DNA from: Streptococcus sp. 116-D4 | GTDB taxonomy: Bacteria; Bacillota; Bacilli; Lactobacillales; Streptococcaceae | Length of the DNA: 64,000 nt | Direction of reading: 5' to 3' | NCBI RefSeq assembly: GCF_009731465.1 | Contig: NZ_AP021887.1 | Span: 738,001-802,000 of the forward strand | Part shown: piece after piece, positions 48,389 through 56,392 of the stretch | Layout of the letters: every line of letters starts with the position of its first letter | Position numbering within the stretch: position 1 is the stretch's first letter | Notes under the pieces: generated by a model | What the model saw: only the letters and a program-made list of their open reading frames with translations | Database searches by the model: none | What the model was told of the DNA's origin: nothing | Program-made: the position numbers and the translations under genes

Positions 48389-48545
48389 AGGTAGGCTCTA
48401 TTCAGAATGATTTCTCTTGTTCTCAAAATGATAACCACCAACAATGAATCAATCCTGAAATAGGTAAGAATAAGTAAATTGAAGAAAGCCTAATCGTGTC
48501 AAAGGACCGATACTTGTCAGTTTAATGTCTAAATCATAATCAAAT

Positions 48546-48592
48546 AAAGTTGGAAGCCTAGTTGACAAGAAATCAAGGCTTTCAACTTTTTA
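48546..48592 (+). terminator. Terminator-like hairpin between deoD and sir2
   Basis: AAAGTTG...AAGCCT pairs with AGGCTT...CAACTTT and runs into T residues. It is 25 bases before the sir2 start, with no -10 box after it. The rest of the spacer 48389-48545 shows nothing recognisable. Confidence 0.75.
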
Positions 48593-48617
48593 ACTTGAAA
48601 ATTCCTAGGAGTACAAA

Positions 48618-49349
48618 ATGGATAAAATTGAACAACTACAAGGTATTATTGATCAAAGTCAGAAAATTGTCTTTTTCGGTGGTGCAGGGGTTTCTACAGA
48701 GTCTAATATTCCAGATTTTCGTAGTTCAGATGGTGTCTATAGTCTGAAGTTGGGGCGCCATTTTACTGCCGAGCAACTGGTTTCACACACTATGTTTGAG
48801 CGCTATCCAGAGGATTTTTTTGACTTCTACAAAAAGTATTTAGTCTATCCAGATGCCAAGCCGAATTTAGCACATGATTATCTAGCGTATTTGGAAAAAA
48901 CAGGTAAATTAAAGGCGATTGTGACGCAAAATATCGATAGCCTCCATGAAATGGCAGGATCTCAGAAAGTTTTGAAACTGCATGGTAGTGCAGATCGTAA
49001 TTATTGTTTGGGCTGTCATCGCTTTTATGATTTGACTGCCTTTTTGGCACTTGAAGGTCCAGTTCCCCACTGCTTAGATTGTGGTCAGGTGGTCAAACCT
49101 GACGTAACCCTTTATGAGGAAGCGCTAGATATGGATGTATTTAGTCGCGCAGCCCAAGCCATTCAGAAAGCAGATTTGTTGATCATTGGTGGAACTTCCT
49201 TAGTTGTTTACCCTGCAGCTAGCCTCATCAATTATTTTTCAGGGTCAAATCTTGTCCTTATCAACAAGTCCAGCACTCCTCAAGATAGCCAAGCTGATTT
49301 AGTTATCGAAGGTAAGATTGGAGAAGTTTTTTCTAAATTGAGACAATAA
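48618..49349 (+). CDS. NAD-dependent protein deacylase (sirtuin)
   Basis: This 243-residue Sir2-family enzyme removes acyl groups from lysines using NAD. Motifs: GAGVSTESNIPDFRSSDG near residue 19, TQNIDSLHEMAG near residue 99, the catalytic His in LKLHGSA near 117, and four zinc cysteines (CLGC and CLDC). It belongs to the bacterial class close to CobB/SrtN. CTAGGAG precedes ATG. It stands alone after a terminator-like hairpin and is followed by a strong terminator. Confidence 0.95.
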   Translation: MDKIEQLQGIIDQSQKIVFFGGAGVSTESNIPDFRSSDGVYSLKLGRHFTAEQLVSHTMFERYPEDFFDFYKKYLVYPDAKPNLAHDYLAYLEKTGKLKAIVTQNIDSLHEMAGSQKVLKLHGSADRNYCLGCHRFYDLTAFLALEGPVPHCLDCGQVVKPDVTLYEEALDMDVFSRAAQAIQKADLLIIGGTSLVVYPAASLINYFSGSNLVLINKSSTPQDSQADLVIEGKIGEVFSKLRQ

Positions 49350-49390
49350 AAAACTGAAAGAAGTAGGACTATACTTCCTTCAGTTTTTTT
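49350..49390 (+). terminator. Terminator after sir2
   Basis: AAAACTGA...GAAGTA pairs with TACTTC...TCAGTTTT, then seven T. The remaining spacer to 49571 shows no gene. Confidence 0.92.
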
Positions 49391-49571
49391 GTATCACGAA
49401 CTCAGAAACTATGAACAAGATTTTCTTCATTTATCGGGGAATCTCAAATTTGATTTATAAATTGCTCGAGTTATTTTTAATTGTTGAATAAAAGGAAGGC
49501 TTTCTGGATGAAAAACTTTCTTTTTTAGTCAATCAGTACATGCTGATTTTAATGAAATGCTACTATATTGT

Positions 49572-50084
49572 TTACTTTTTTAAAGATCGCAAAAAACAAT
49601 CAATCTCTGCTTGAGAATGCAGAATATGCATCTTTTCTGGGTAAGTATTGTTTAAGTATTGGTATCTATCCTTAGCATTTTTTGTTCGTCCATCCCAGAG
49701 AATCCAACGGATAAATTCCCAATTGAATTGCTCGGGGCATCCCTTAGCCCTACTTTCTCTGACTTTTCCTCGGTATTGAAGATAACGCTTAAAGGCTCGA
49801 AGCAGACAATTCCATCGAGAGAAATTTAGAAAGATGATTTGATCTGCTTCTTTCATTCTTTCCTCATAGCAACACCAAGAGTAGTTGCCATCAATGACCC
49901 AGTTTTTGTTTTTGACTAGAAAAGTTTTCATTTCCTTATGCATCCAGTCACGGTCACTGTCTTGCCAACCAGGTTGAAATTGGAGAGTATCTATATGAAG
50001 TTTTGGGATAGAGTAGTGCCTAGCTAGTTTTTCTGCCAGAGTTGATTTTCCTGATCCAGAATATCCAATGATAGCTATTTTCAT
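49572..50084 (-). CDS. P-loop kinase-like protein (FlaR/adenylate-kinase related)
   Basis: This 170-residue P-loop NTPase has Walker A GYSGSGKST near residue 7, a kinase-type LHIDTLQFQPGW substrate segment, WVIDGNYS near residue 62, and a basic lid region. It matches the family annotated as 'DNA topology modulation protein' FlaR or AAA_17-type kinases; the substrate is not established. GGAGG precedes ATG on the minus strand. It follows rpsT on the same strand but behind a terminator, so it may have its own promoter. Confidence 0.82.
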   Translation of the reverse strand: MKIAIIGYSGSGKSTLAEKLARHYSIPKLHIDTLQFQPGWQDSDRDWMHKEMKTFLVKNKNWVIDGNYSWCCYEERMKEADQIIFLNFSRWNCLLRAFKRYLQYRGKVRESRAKGCPEQFNWEFIRWILWDGRTKNAKDRYQYLNNTYPEKMHILHSQAEIDCFLRSLKK

Positions 50085-50107
50085 AATAACCTCCGGAAAA
50101 TGTGTAC

Positions 50108-50133
50108 AAAAAAAGCTCCGAGGAGCTCATTTT
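50108..50133 (-). terminator. rpsT terminator
   Basis: AGCTCC / GGAGCT hairpin with a seven-base T-run on the minus strand, 16 bases after the rpsT stop. Confidence 0.88.
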
Positions 50134-50148
50134 GTATGCAGTTAATGA

Positions 50149-50382
50149 TTAACCAAGTTTAGCTGCAAGACGAGCTTTGTCGCGGCTTGCTTTGTTTTTG
50201 TGAATCAAACCTTTAGTTTCTGCTTTATCGATAGCTGAGCTGGCAGCACGGTAAAGTTCTTCAGATGGGTTTGCTTCAAAAGCTTTGATAGCAGTACGCA
50301 TAGCTGATTTTTGAGCTGAGTTTTTTTCGTTTTGTTTAACGTTCAATTCAGCGCGTTTGATAGCTGATTTAATGTTTGCCAA
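50149..50382 (-). CDS. rpsT: 30S ribosomal protein S20
   Basis: This 77-residue basic protein starts [11 protein letters not shown] after the initiator and ends KARLAAKLG, the standard S20. The start codon is TTG at 50382, spaced seven bases from GGAGGT. An ATG five codons earlier (50397) overlaps that ribosome site and cannot be used efficiently. A UUG start is also used by E. coli rpsT, where it takes part in translational autoregulation; the same here is inference. It has its own strong promoter and terminator. Confidence 0.95.
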   Translation of the reverse strand: MANIKSAIKRAELNVKQNEKNSAQKSAMRTAIKAFEANPSEELYRAASSAIDKAETKGLIHKNKASRDKARLAAKLG

Positions 50383-50413
50383 TGTTCTTACCTCCATTTT
50401 TACTAACTATACC

Positions 50414-50442
50414 ATTATATCTGAAAACTTACGTTTTGACAA
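50414..50442 (-). promoter_or_regulatory. rpsT promoter
   Basis: On the minus strand TTGTCA, 17-base spacer, TATAAT, in the short coaA-rpsT gap. Confidence 0.85.
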
Positions 50443-50449
50443 GGGAAAA

Positions 50450-51370
50450 TTATTTTTTTAAGTAAATTTCATCGATTTCATGGTTCTTTGTTTTGTGAAG
50501 AATCACTTCCGCACGATTTCGGGTCGGTTCAATATAATTTTGTAGATTGGTGAGATTGATACTGGTCCAGACTTGATGGGCAAAATCCTTCACTTCATTA
50601 AGAGGAAGTTGAGTGAAACGGTAGTAATAGTTGCCTGGATCATCTTGAGCAAAGCTAAGAAGTTTTAAGAAACGATCCAAATACCAGCTTTCAATATCCT
50701 CGACTGCGGCATCGACATAGATTGAAAAGTCAAAGAAATCAGTGATGTAAAGACGTTCGTTTTGTGGATTTTGAAAGACATTGATTCCTTCAACAATGAC
50801 AAAATCAGCGGCTTCTACTCCTTGTTTTTGACCTGGCACGATATCATAGATTTCATGGGAATAAACAGGTATATCCACATCCTGCCCATTTTTAAGTTGG
50901 TCTAGGAAATTGAGCAAAGCTTCCATGTCGTAGCTCTCAGGAAAACCCTTGCGGTTGAGAATATCTTGCTCAATTAAGACACTGTTTGGGTATAAAAAAC
51001 CATCCGTAGTAACCAGTTCAACACTTGCTCCAGGAACGATACGAGAAAGCAAAATTTGCAAGAGCCGACTTGTGGTTGATTTACCTACGGCAACACTCCC
51101 AGAAACCCCAATAATAAAAGGCTGAGTTTTACCCTCTCTTTGAAGGAAAATGCCTTTTGAAAAGGCAAGGTCTTCTTTGGAACGTTTATAAATCTGAATC
51201 AGATTTGCCAGTGGCAGATAGATATCAGTAACATCTTGTAGGCTAATCTGATCATTGAAACTCTTAATTGAATCTAATTCTTCCTCGGTCAAGGGAGGGG
51301 TTGTTTTGCGATGCAAGGATTGCCAAGTTTCGCGGTTTATCTTTTCAAAATGTAAAAATTCGTTGGTCAT
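50450..51370 (-). CDS. coaA: Pantothenate kinase (type I)
   Basis: This 306-residue P-loop kinase makes the first committed step of coenzyme A synthesis. Walker [13 protein letters not shown] is near residue 93, DGFLYPN near 131 and the pantothenate-site region EGINVFQ near 205, with YIDPTR-type residues ([13 protein letters not shown]) near the end. ATG 51370 ([10 protein letters not shown]) gives the normal length; a 38-codon hydrophobic extension upstream is not supported. GGGGAAAA precedes it. It is transcribed toward rpsT, which has its own promoter. Confidence 0.95.
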   Translation of the reverse strand: MTNEFLHFEKINRETWQSLHRKTTPPLTEEELDSIKSFNDQISLQDVTDIYLPLANLIQIYKRSKEDLAFSKGIFLQREGKTQPFIIGVSGSVAVGKSTTSRLLQILLSRIVPGASVELVTTDGFLYPNSVLIEQDILNRKGFPESYDMEALLNFLDQLKNGQDVDIPVYSHEIYDIVPGQKQGVEAADFVIVEGINVFQNPQNERLYITDFFDFSIYVDAAVEDIESWYLDRFLKLLSFAQDDPGNYYYRFTQLPLNEVKDFAHQVWTSINLTNLQNYIEPTRNRAEVILHKTKNHEIDEIYLKK

Positions 51371-51570
51371 TTGTTTTCCCCTAGATATTTTGTCTATCTT
51401 ACCATAAAAAGCCAAAAAAATAAAGCGGTTTCTTGATGGTAGTAAGCTGATATAGTATAATAGAGGTAGATAGAGGTTGACCAATTTATAGATGAAGTAG
51501 GAGATAGTTTCTGCTGATTTATAAGCTAATAAAGGGGGCTTTTTAGTTCACAACTTATAGGAGGTGTACT

Positions 51571-51978
51571 ATGAAAATCTTAAAACGTTACATACTGGAG
51601 CTCTGTTTTATTTTAAGTTTTGCACTACCTTTTTTAAAAGGAGCCAATGCGGATAATGGTAGACGCTTTGTGGAAATCTATTACGGTTTTACTTTTTTGA
51701 TGGAACATGCTATTGTAACAGCTATCTTTATCTGTTCGCTCTTAATTGCTTTCTTCCTAAAAAAACGGTGGTCGAAATGGCTTGCTGCTGGTAGTTATGT
51801 CTTTTTAGTCCTATGGATTGCGACAGAGGGTTATTTCTTCCGCATGTCACTAGTAGATTTGATACGACTTTGGACAAGTTTGGAAATCCTGACAAAAACT
51901 TATCAGTTGGGCTTTTATCTAAACATCTTGTTGGGAATTTTGTTGATAATTAAGTATCTGAAGGTTAAGCAATCGTAA
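51571..51978 (+). CDS. Small four-helix membrane protein, unknown function
   Basis: This 135-residue protein has about four hydrophobic segments (near residues 6-24, 47-64, 70-87 and 112-130) and a short basic tail. I do not recognise the family. AGGAGGTG precedes ATG. A TATAAT near 51455 would give a leader of about 110 bases that contains a weak AAGC/GCTT hairpin with T residues. A terminator follows about 100 bases after the stop. Confidence 0.75.
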   Translation: MKILKRYILELCFILSFALPFLKGANADNGRRFVEIYYGFTFLMEHAIVTAIFICSLLIAFFLKKRWSKWLAAGSYVFLVLWIATEGYFFRMSLVDLIRLWTSLEILTKTYQLGFYLNILLGILLIIKYLKVKQS

Positions 51979-52079
51979 TCAAAATGCGTCTGATTATAGA
52001 TGATAAATTTATTGTTTTATTCTGACTGTGATATTTCTGGTTCTAAATGGTTTATCATTCATCTATAAGTGTTGAAAGA

Positions 52080-52124
52080 GATTGAAGAAAAGGTCCTCTT
52101 GACTAGCTTTCTTCAGTCTTTTTC
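52080..52124 (+). terminator. Terminator after the small membrane protein gene
   Basis: GATTGAAGAAA / TTTCTTCAGTC stem with a loop of about 17 bases and a T-run. Confidence 0.8.
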
Positions 52125-52138
52125 CTTTTATTATCCAT

Positions 52139-52155
52139 TTGTAAACGATTTACAA
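52139..52155. promoter_or_regulatory. Palindromic operator at the second nucleoside operon promoter
   Basis: TTGTAAACGATTTACAA is a perfect inverted repeat around CGA. It covers the TTTACA -35 hexamer. It is close to a CcpA cre site but one base longer in the middle, so another LacI/GntR-type repressor is also possible. Confidence 0.6.
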
Positions 52156-52172
52156 TTTAAGGCAAATTATGG

Positions 52173-52178
52173 TAAAAT
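52173..52178 (+). promoter_or_regulatory. -10 box of the second nucleoside operon, leaderless arrangement
   Basis: TAAAAT, 18 bases after TTTACA, ends 6 bases before the ATG of the first gene; no ribosome site lies between. Confidence 0.6.
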
Positions 52179-52184
52179 AGTTTC

Positions 52185-52775
52185 ATGAGTAAAATGTATT
52201 ATGCAGAGAATCCTGACGCTGCTCACGACATTCATGAGTTGAGAGTGGACTTGTTGGGAGAAAAAATGACCTTTTTGACGGATGCGGGTGTTTTTAGCAA
52301 GAAAATGATTGACTTTGGAAGTCAACTTTTGCTCAAGTGTCTTGAGGTCAACCAAGGAGAAACTGTCCTTGATGTAGGCTGTGGTTACGGACCTTTAGGC
52401 TTGTCCTTGGCTAAGGCTTATGGCATTCAGGCGACCATGGTCGATATCAACAATCGTGCCTTGGATTTGGCGCGACAAAATGCTGAACGAAATAAAGTAG
52501 AAGCGACGATTTTTCAGTCCAACATCTATGAACAAGTTGAAGGGAAATTTGACCATGTCATTTCCAACCCTCCTATCCGTGCGGGCAAGCAAATGGTTCA
52601 TGAAATCATTGAGAACAGTAAAGATTTCTTGGAAACTGGTGGAGATTTAACAATCGTTATCCAGAAAAAACAAGGGGCTCCAAGTGCCAAGTCCAAGATG
52701 GAAGATGTGTTTGGTAATTGTGAAATCGTCAAAAAAGATAAGGGATACTATATCCTTAGAAGTGTGAAAGAATGA
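52185..52775 (+). CDS. RsmC-like class I SAM-dependent methyltransferase
   Basis: This 196-residue enzyme has the SAM motif LDVGCGYGPLG near residue 64, an acidic loop MVDINNRAL near 86, and the N-methyltransferase signature NPPIRAGK near residue 128. This matches the RsmC family (16S rRNA G1207 N2-methyltransferase), here as a single domain. It is the first gene of the pyrimidine nucleoside operon, overlapping pdp by 4 bases. The message appears leaderless. Confidence 0.9.
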   Translation: MSKMYYAENPDAAHDIHELRVDLLGEKMTFLTDAGVFSKKMIDFGSQLLLKCLEVNQGETVLDVGCGYGPLGLSLAKAYGIQATMVDINNRALDLARQNAERNKVEATIFQSNIYEQVEGKFDHVISNPPIRAGKQMVHEIIENSKDFLETGGDLTIVIQKKQGAPSAKSKMEDVFGNCEIVKKDKGYYILRSVKE

Positions 52776-54049
52776 GAGCAGTTGATTTAATCCAAAAAAA
52801 ACGAGACGGTCAAGAATTAACTTCGAGTGAAATTGAATGGTTAGTTGAAGGTTATGTGTCAGGAACTGTCCCTGATTATCAGATGTCTGCCTTTGCTATG
52901 GCTGTTTATTTTAAAGGAATGACGACTCAAGAAATATCTAATTTGACCATGAAGATGGTCAAGACAGGTCAAGAGTTTGATTTATCCGCTATTGATGGGG
53001 TTAAGGTTGACAAGCATTCTACGGGTGGTGTTGGTGATAAGGTGACCTTGATTTTAGCTCCCCTTGTTGCTAGCTTCGGTGTGCCTGTGGCTAAAATGAG
53101 TGGTCGTGGTCTCGGCCATACTGGTGGGACAATTGATAAATTGGAGTCCATTAAGGGCTATCAAGTCGAGCGTAGTCAAGAAGATTTTATTCGTCAGGTG
53201 CAGGATATTGGTGTATCTGTCATTGGGCAATCAGACCAGCTGGTCAAAGCGGATAAGCTTCTCTATGCCCTTCGTGATGTGACCGCAACTGTTGACACGA
53301 TTCCGTTGATTGCCAGTTCTGTCATGAGCAAGAAAATTGCTGCAGGGGCGGATGCTATTTTGCTAGATGTGACTGTCGGTGAGGGTGCCTTCATGAAGAC
53401 GGTTGATGAGGCGCGCGAGTTGGCTCAAACCATGGTGGAACTTGGTAAGGCAGTTGGCCGAAAGACAGTAGCAGTCATTACGGATATGAGCCAGCCCTTG
53501 GGACGAGCAATTGGAAATCGTCTGGAAATCCTTGAAGCACTGGAGATTTTACAAGGGCAAGGCCGTCAGGATATTACCCACTTTATTTGTGAATTGGCTC
53601 AAATTATGCTTGGTTTAGCAAATGTAAATAAAACAGTTGAAGAAGTTCGCCAACATCTTGAAAATGGTCAAGCACTGGCTAAGTTTGAGGAGATGGTCCA
53701 AGCCCAAGGCGGAGATTTGGAAGACCTCTATCGTCCTGTAAATGTAGCCCATGTGGTGGAAATCCCTGCTCAGGAAACGGGGGTCATTTCAGCTCTTCCA
53801 GCTATGGAATTTGGGCTTTATGCTATGAGACTGGGTGCTGGCCGTGCAGTCAAATCTGATGATTTGGACTATGAAACTGGAATTGTTTTTGAAAAGAAGG
53901 TTGGAGATTCTGTTCAAAAGGGCGAAATTGTTGCAAAAGTATACACAAATGGAAAAATTCCTCCTCAGCTAGTTACAGATTTTCAAAAATATGTTAAAAT
54001 AAATGATGGAGTGCAAAGTTTACGAGAAATTATAGAAATCATCTCATAA
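52772..54049 (+). CDS. pdp: Pyrimidine-nucleoside phosphorylase
   Basis: This 425-residue enzyme cleaves uridine, thymidine and deoxyuridine with phosphate. Motifs: [10 protein letters not shown] near residue 80 (phosphate site), the family signature [17 protein letters not shown] near residue 110, and the base-contact [11 protein letters not shown] near 200. A C-terminal PYNP domain closes the protein. The start is inside the methyltransferase stop (ATGA). It releases sugar 1-phosphates for DeoB and DeoC. Confidence 0.96.
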   Translation: MRAVDLIQKKRDGQELTSSEIEWLVEGYVSGTVPDYQMSAFAMAVYFKGMTTQEISNLTMKMVKTGQEFDLSAIDGVKVDKHSTGGVGDKVTLILAPLVASFGVPVAKMSGRGLGHTGGTIDKLESIKGYQVERSQEDFIRQVQDIGVSVIGQSDQLVKADKLLYALRDVTATVDTIPLIASSVMSKKIAAGADAILLDVTVGEGAFMKTVDEARELAQTMVELGKAVGRKTVAVITDMSQPLGRAIGNRLEILEALEILQGQGRQDITHFICELAQIMLGLANVNKTVEEVRQHLENGQALAKFEEMVQAQGGDLEDLYRPVNVAHVVEIPAQETGVISALPAMEFGLYAMRLGAGRAVKSDDLDYETGIVFEKKVGDSVQKGEIVAKVYTNGKIPPQLVTDFQKYVKINDGVQSLREIIEIIS

Positions 54050-54068
54050 AACTAGGGAGAATCCGAAT

Positions 54069-54731
54069 ATGAAGTTAAATAAATATATCGATCATACGCT
54101 TTTGAAACAAGATGCAACAGAAAATCAAATTGATTGTTTGTTATCTGAAGCTAGAGAGTATGATTTTGCCAGTGTTTGCGTTAATCCGACCTGGGTTGAA
54201 CATGCTAAAAAAGGACTTGAAGGCACAGATGTAAAGGTCTGCACAGTAGTAGGTTTCCCTTTGGGAGCAACAACTTCAGCTGTGAAAGCTTTTGAAACAA
54301 AAGAAGCTATCCAAAATGGTGCCGATGAGATTGATATGGTGATCAATGTTGGGGCTCTCAAATCAGGCGATTTAGCCTTGGTTGAGTCGGATATTCGAGC
54401 AGTAGTGGAAGCAAGTGGTGATAAGTTAGTAAAAGTCATTATTGAAGCTTGCCTTCTAACAGACCAAGAAAAAGTTGTGGCTTGCCAATTAGCCCAAAAA
54501 GCTGGAGCTGATTTTGTTAAAACATCTACTGGCTTTTCAACTGGTGGTGCGACGGTAGCAGATGTTAGATTAATGCGTGAAACAGTTGGACCTGATATGG
54601 GTGTCAAGGCTGCTGGCGGAGCTCGTTCTTATGCAGATGCTCTTGCCTTTGTTGAAGCTGGGGCGACCCGTATCGGAACGTCAGCTGGGGTAGCCATTTT
54701 AAAAGGAGAATTGGCTGATGGCGACTACTGA
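54069..54731 (+). CDS. deoC: Deoxyribose-phosphate aldolase
   Basis: This 220-residue class I aldolase splits deoxyribose 5-phosphate to glyceraldehyde 3-phosphate and acetaldehyde. The start [11 protein letters not shown], the Schiff-base Lys in FVKTSTGF near residue 152, the proton-relay Lys in GVKAAGGAR near 181 and the phosphate loop GTSAGVAIL near 203 are all visible. CTAGGGAG precedes ATG. It overlaps cdd by 14 bases. Confidence 0.97.
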   Translation: MKLNKYIDHTLLKQDATENQIDCLLSEAREYDFASVCVNPTWVEHAKKGLEGTDVKVCTVVGFPLGATTSAVKAFETKEAIQNGADEIDMVINVGALKSGDLALVESDIRAVVEASGDKLVKVIIEACLLTDQEKVVACQLAQKAGADFVKTSTGFSTGGATVADVRLMRETVGPDMGVKAAGGARSYADALAFVEAGATRIGTSAGVAILKGELADGDY

Positions 54732-55107
54732 GTTAATTGAACTAGCAATTGAAACCAGCAAGAAAGCCTATGTGCCCTATTCTCATTTTCCTATCGGAGC
54801 TGTTTTAGTAGCCAAGGATGGTAGTATTTATACAGGTGTGAACATCGAGAATGCTAGCTACCCTTTGACTAACTGTGGAGAACGCACAGCGATTTTTAAA
54901 GCAGTTTCCGAAGGTCAAAGAGAGTTTTCAGAATTGATTGTCTATGGACAGACTGAAAAACCAATCTCGCCATGCGGTGCTTGTCGCCAAGTGATGGCTG
55001 AATTTTTTGAACAAGCTCTAAAAGTGACCTTAGTCGCAAAAGATAAATCGACGGTCGAGATGACGGTCGGGGAATTACTTCCATACTCTTTTACAGACTT
55101 AAACTAG
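54718..55107 (+). CDS. cdd: Cytidine deaminase
   Basis: This 129-residue zinc enzyme converts cytidine and deoxycytidine to uridine forms. Motifs: [10 protein letters not shown] near residue 21, [17 protein letters not shown] near 42 with the Cys zinc ligand and catalytic Glu, and PCGACRQ near 87 with the other two Cys ligands. It is the small homotetrameric type. It overlaps the end of deoC and feeds Pdp. Confidence 0.96.
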   Translation: MATTELIELAIETSKKAYVPYSHFPIGAVLVAKDGSIYTGVNIENASYPLTNCGERTAIFKAVSEGQREFSELIVYGQTEKPISPCGACRQVMAEFFEQALKVTLVAKDKSTVEMTVGELLPYSFTDLN

Positions 55108-55196
55108 TCTGAGTCGCTCTCTGAGTGGCACGGTCCTTGTGGCCAACCAATCCATACTTGCAACATCGTTGCACATCTTATTTAGGAGGTTCAGTA

Positions 55197-56249
55197 ATGA
55201 ACAAGAAACAATGGCTAGGCCTTGGTCTAGTTGCAGTGGCAGCAGTTGGACTTGCTGCATGTGGTAACCGCTCTTCTCGTAACGCAGCTTCATCTTCTGA
55301 TGTGAAGACAAAAGCAGCAATCGTAACTGATACTGGTGGTGTTGATGACAAATCATTCAACCAATCAGCTTGGGAAGGTTTGCAAGATTGGGGTAAAGAA
55401 CACAATCTTTCAAAAGATAAAGGTTTTACTTACTTCCAATCAACAAGTGAAGCTGACTACGCTAACAACTTGCAACAAGCGGCTGGAAGTTACAACCTAA
55501 TCTTCGGTGTTGGTTTTGCTCTTCACAATGCGGTTGAAGAAGCAGCAAAAGAGCACACTGATATCAACTATGTTTTGATTGATGATGTTATTAAAGACCA
55601 AAAGAATGTTGCTAGCGTAACTTTTGCTGATAATGAGTCAGGTTACCTTGCAGGTGTAGCTGCAGCTAAAACAACTAAGACAAAACAAGTTGGTTTTGTA
55701 GGTGGGCAGGAGTCAGAAGTTATCTCTCGTTTTGAAGCAGGGTTCAAGGCTGGTGTTGCGTCAGTAGACCCATCTATCAAAGTACAAGTTGACTATGCTG
55801 GTTCATTCGGTGATGCCGCTAAAGGTAAAACAATTGCAGCCGCACAATACGCAGCTGGTGCAGATATTGTTTACCAAGTAGCTGGTGGTACAGGTGCAGG
55901 TGTCTTTGCAGAAGCAAAATCACTTAACGAAAGCCGTCCTGAAAATGAAAAAGTTTGGGTTATCGGTGTTGACCGTGACCAAGAAGCAGAAGGTAAATAC
56001 ACTTCTAAAGATGGCAAAGAATCAAACTTTGTTCTTGTATCTACTTTGAAACAAGTTGGTACAACTGTAAAAGATATTTCTAACAAGGCAGAAAAAGGTG
56101 AATTCCCTGGCGGTCAAGTGATCGTTTACTCATTGAAGGATAAAGGGGTTGACTTGGCAGTAACAAACCTTTCAGAAGAAGGTAAAAAAGCTGTTGAAGA
56201 TGCTAAAGCTAAAATCCTTGATGGAAGCGTAAAAATTCCTGAAAAATAA
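55197..56249 (+). CDS. pnrA: Nucleoside-binding lipoprotein PnrA
   Basis: This 350-residue lipoprotein has a signal peptide with lipobox LAAC (Cys22), then a Ser-rich linker and a BMP/PnrA periplasmic-binding fold (AIVTDTGGVDDKSFNQSAWEG near residue 43, VGFVGGQESEV, and WVIGVDRDQ near 243). The pneumococcal orthologue binds purine and pyrimidine nucleosides on the cell surface. ATG 55197 follows TAGGAGG; a 24-codon upstream extension lacks a signal sequence. The cdd-pnrA spacer holds two small hairpins and no separate promoter that I can see. Confidence 0.96.
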   Translation: MNKKQWLGLGLVAVAAVGLAACGNRSSRNAASSSDVKTKAAIVTDTGGVDDKSFNQSAWEGLQDWGKEHNLSKDKGFTYFQSTSEADYANNLQQAAGSYNLIFGVGFALHNAVEEAAKEHTDINYVLIDDVIKDQKNVASVTFADNESGYLAGVAAAKTTKTKQVGFVGGQESEVISRFEAGFKAGVASVDPSIKVQVDYAGSFGDAAKGKTIAAAQYAAGADIVYQVAGGTGAGVFAEAKSLNESRPENEKVWVIGVDRDQEAEGKYTSKDGKESNFVLVSTLKQVGTTVKDISNKAEKGEFPGGQVIVYSLKDKGVDLAVTNLSEEGKKAVEDAKAKILDGSVKIPEK

Positions 56250-56271
56250 TGGATGGAAGTCATTTCTTAGG

Positions 56272-56294
56272 AAGCGGCCCTTGGCCGCTTTTTT
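56272..56294 (+). terminator. Terminator-like hairpin after pnrA
   Basis: AAGCGGCC / GGCCGCTT perfect eight-base stem with a T-run. It probably ends most pnrA transcripts, with partial read-through to the transporter genes. Confidence 0.92.
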
Positions 56295-56300
56295 AAGAGT

Positions 56301-56356
56301 TGAGACAAAGTCATTTTGTCTCAGTAAAGCTTGCTACTAGAGAAACTAGCAAGTTT
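56301..56356 (+). repeat. Two further hairpins in the pnrA-transporter spacer
   Basis: TGAGACAAA / TTTGTCTCA (56301-56323) and CTTGCTA / TAGCAAG (56330-56353). Together with the terminator they may protect or process the transcript. Confidence 0.7.
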
Positions 56357-56392
56357 TATTGAAATAAAATAAGACTCTGAAAGGAAGAGCAC

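Noticed and set aside
49391..49571. Degraded gene between sir2 and the P-loop kinase gene
   Set aside because: All frames have several stops and no protein-like stretch was found.
55108..55196. Riboswitch in the cdd-pnrA spacer
   Set aside because: Only two short hairpins are seen, with no recognisable riboswitch core; the spacer is too short for a known nucleoside-sensing class.
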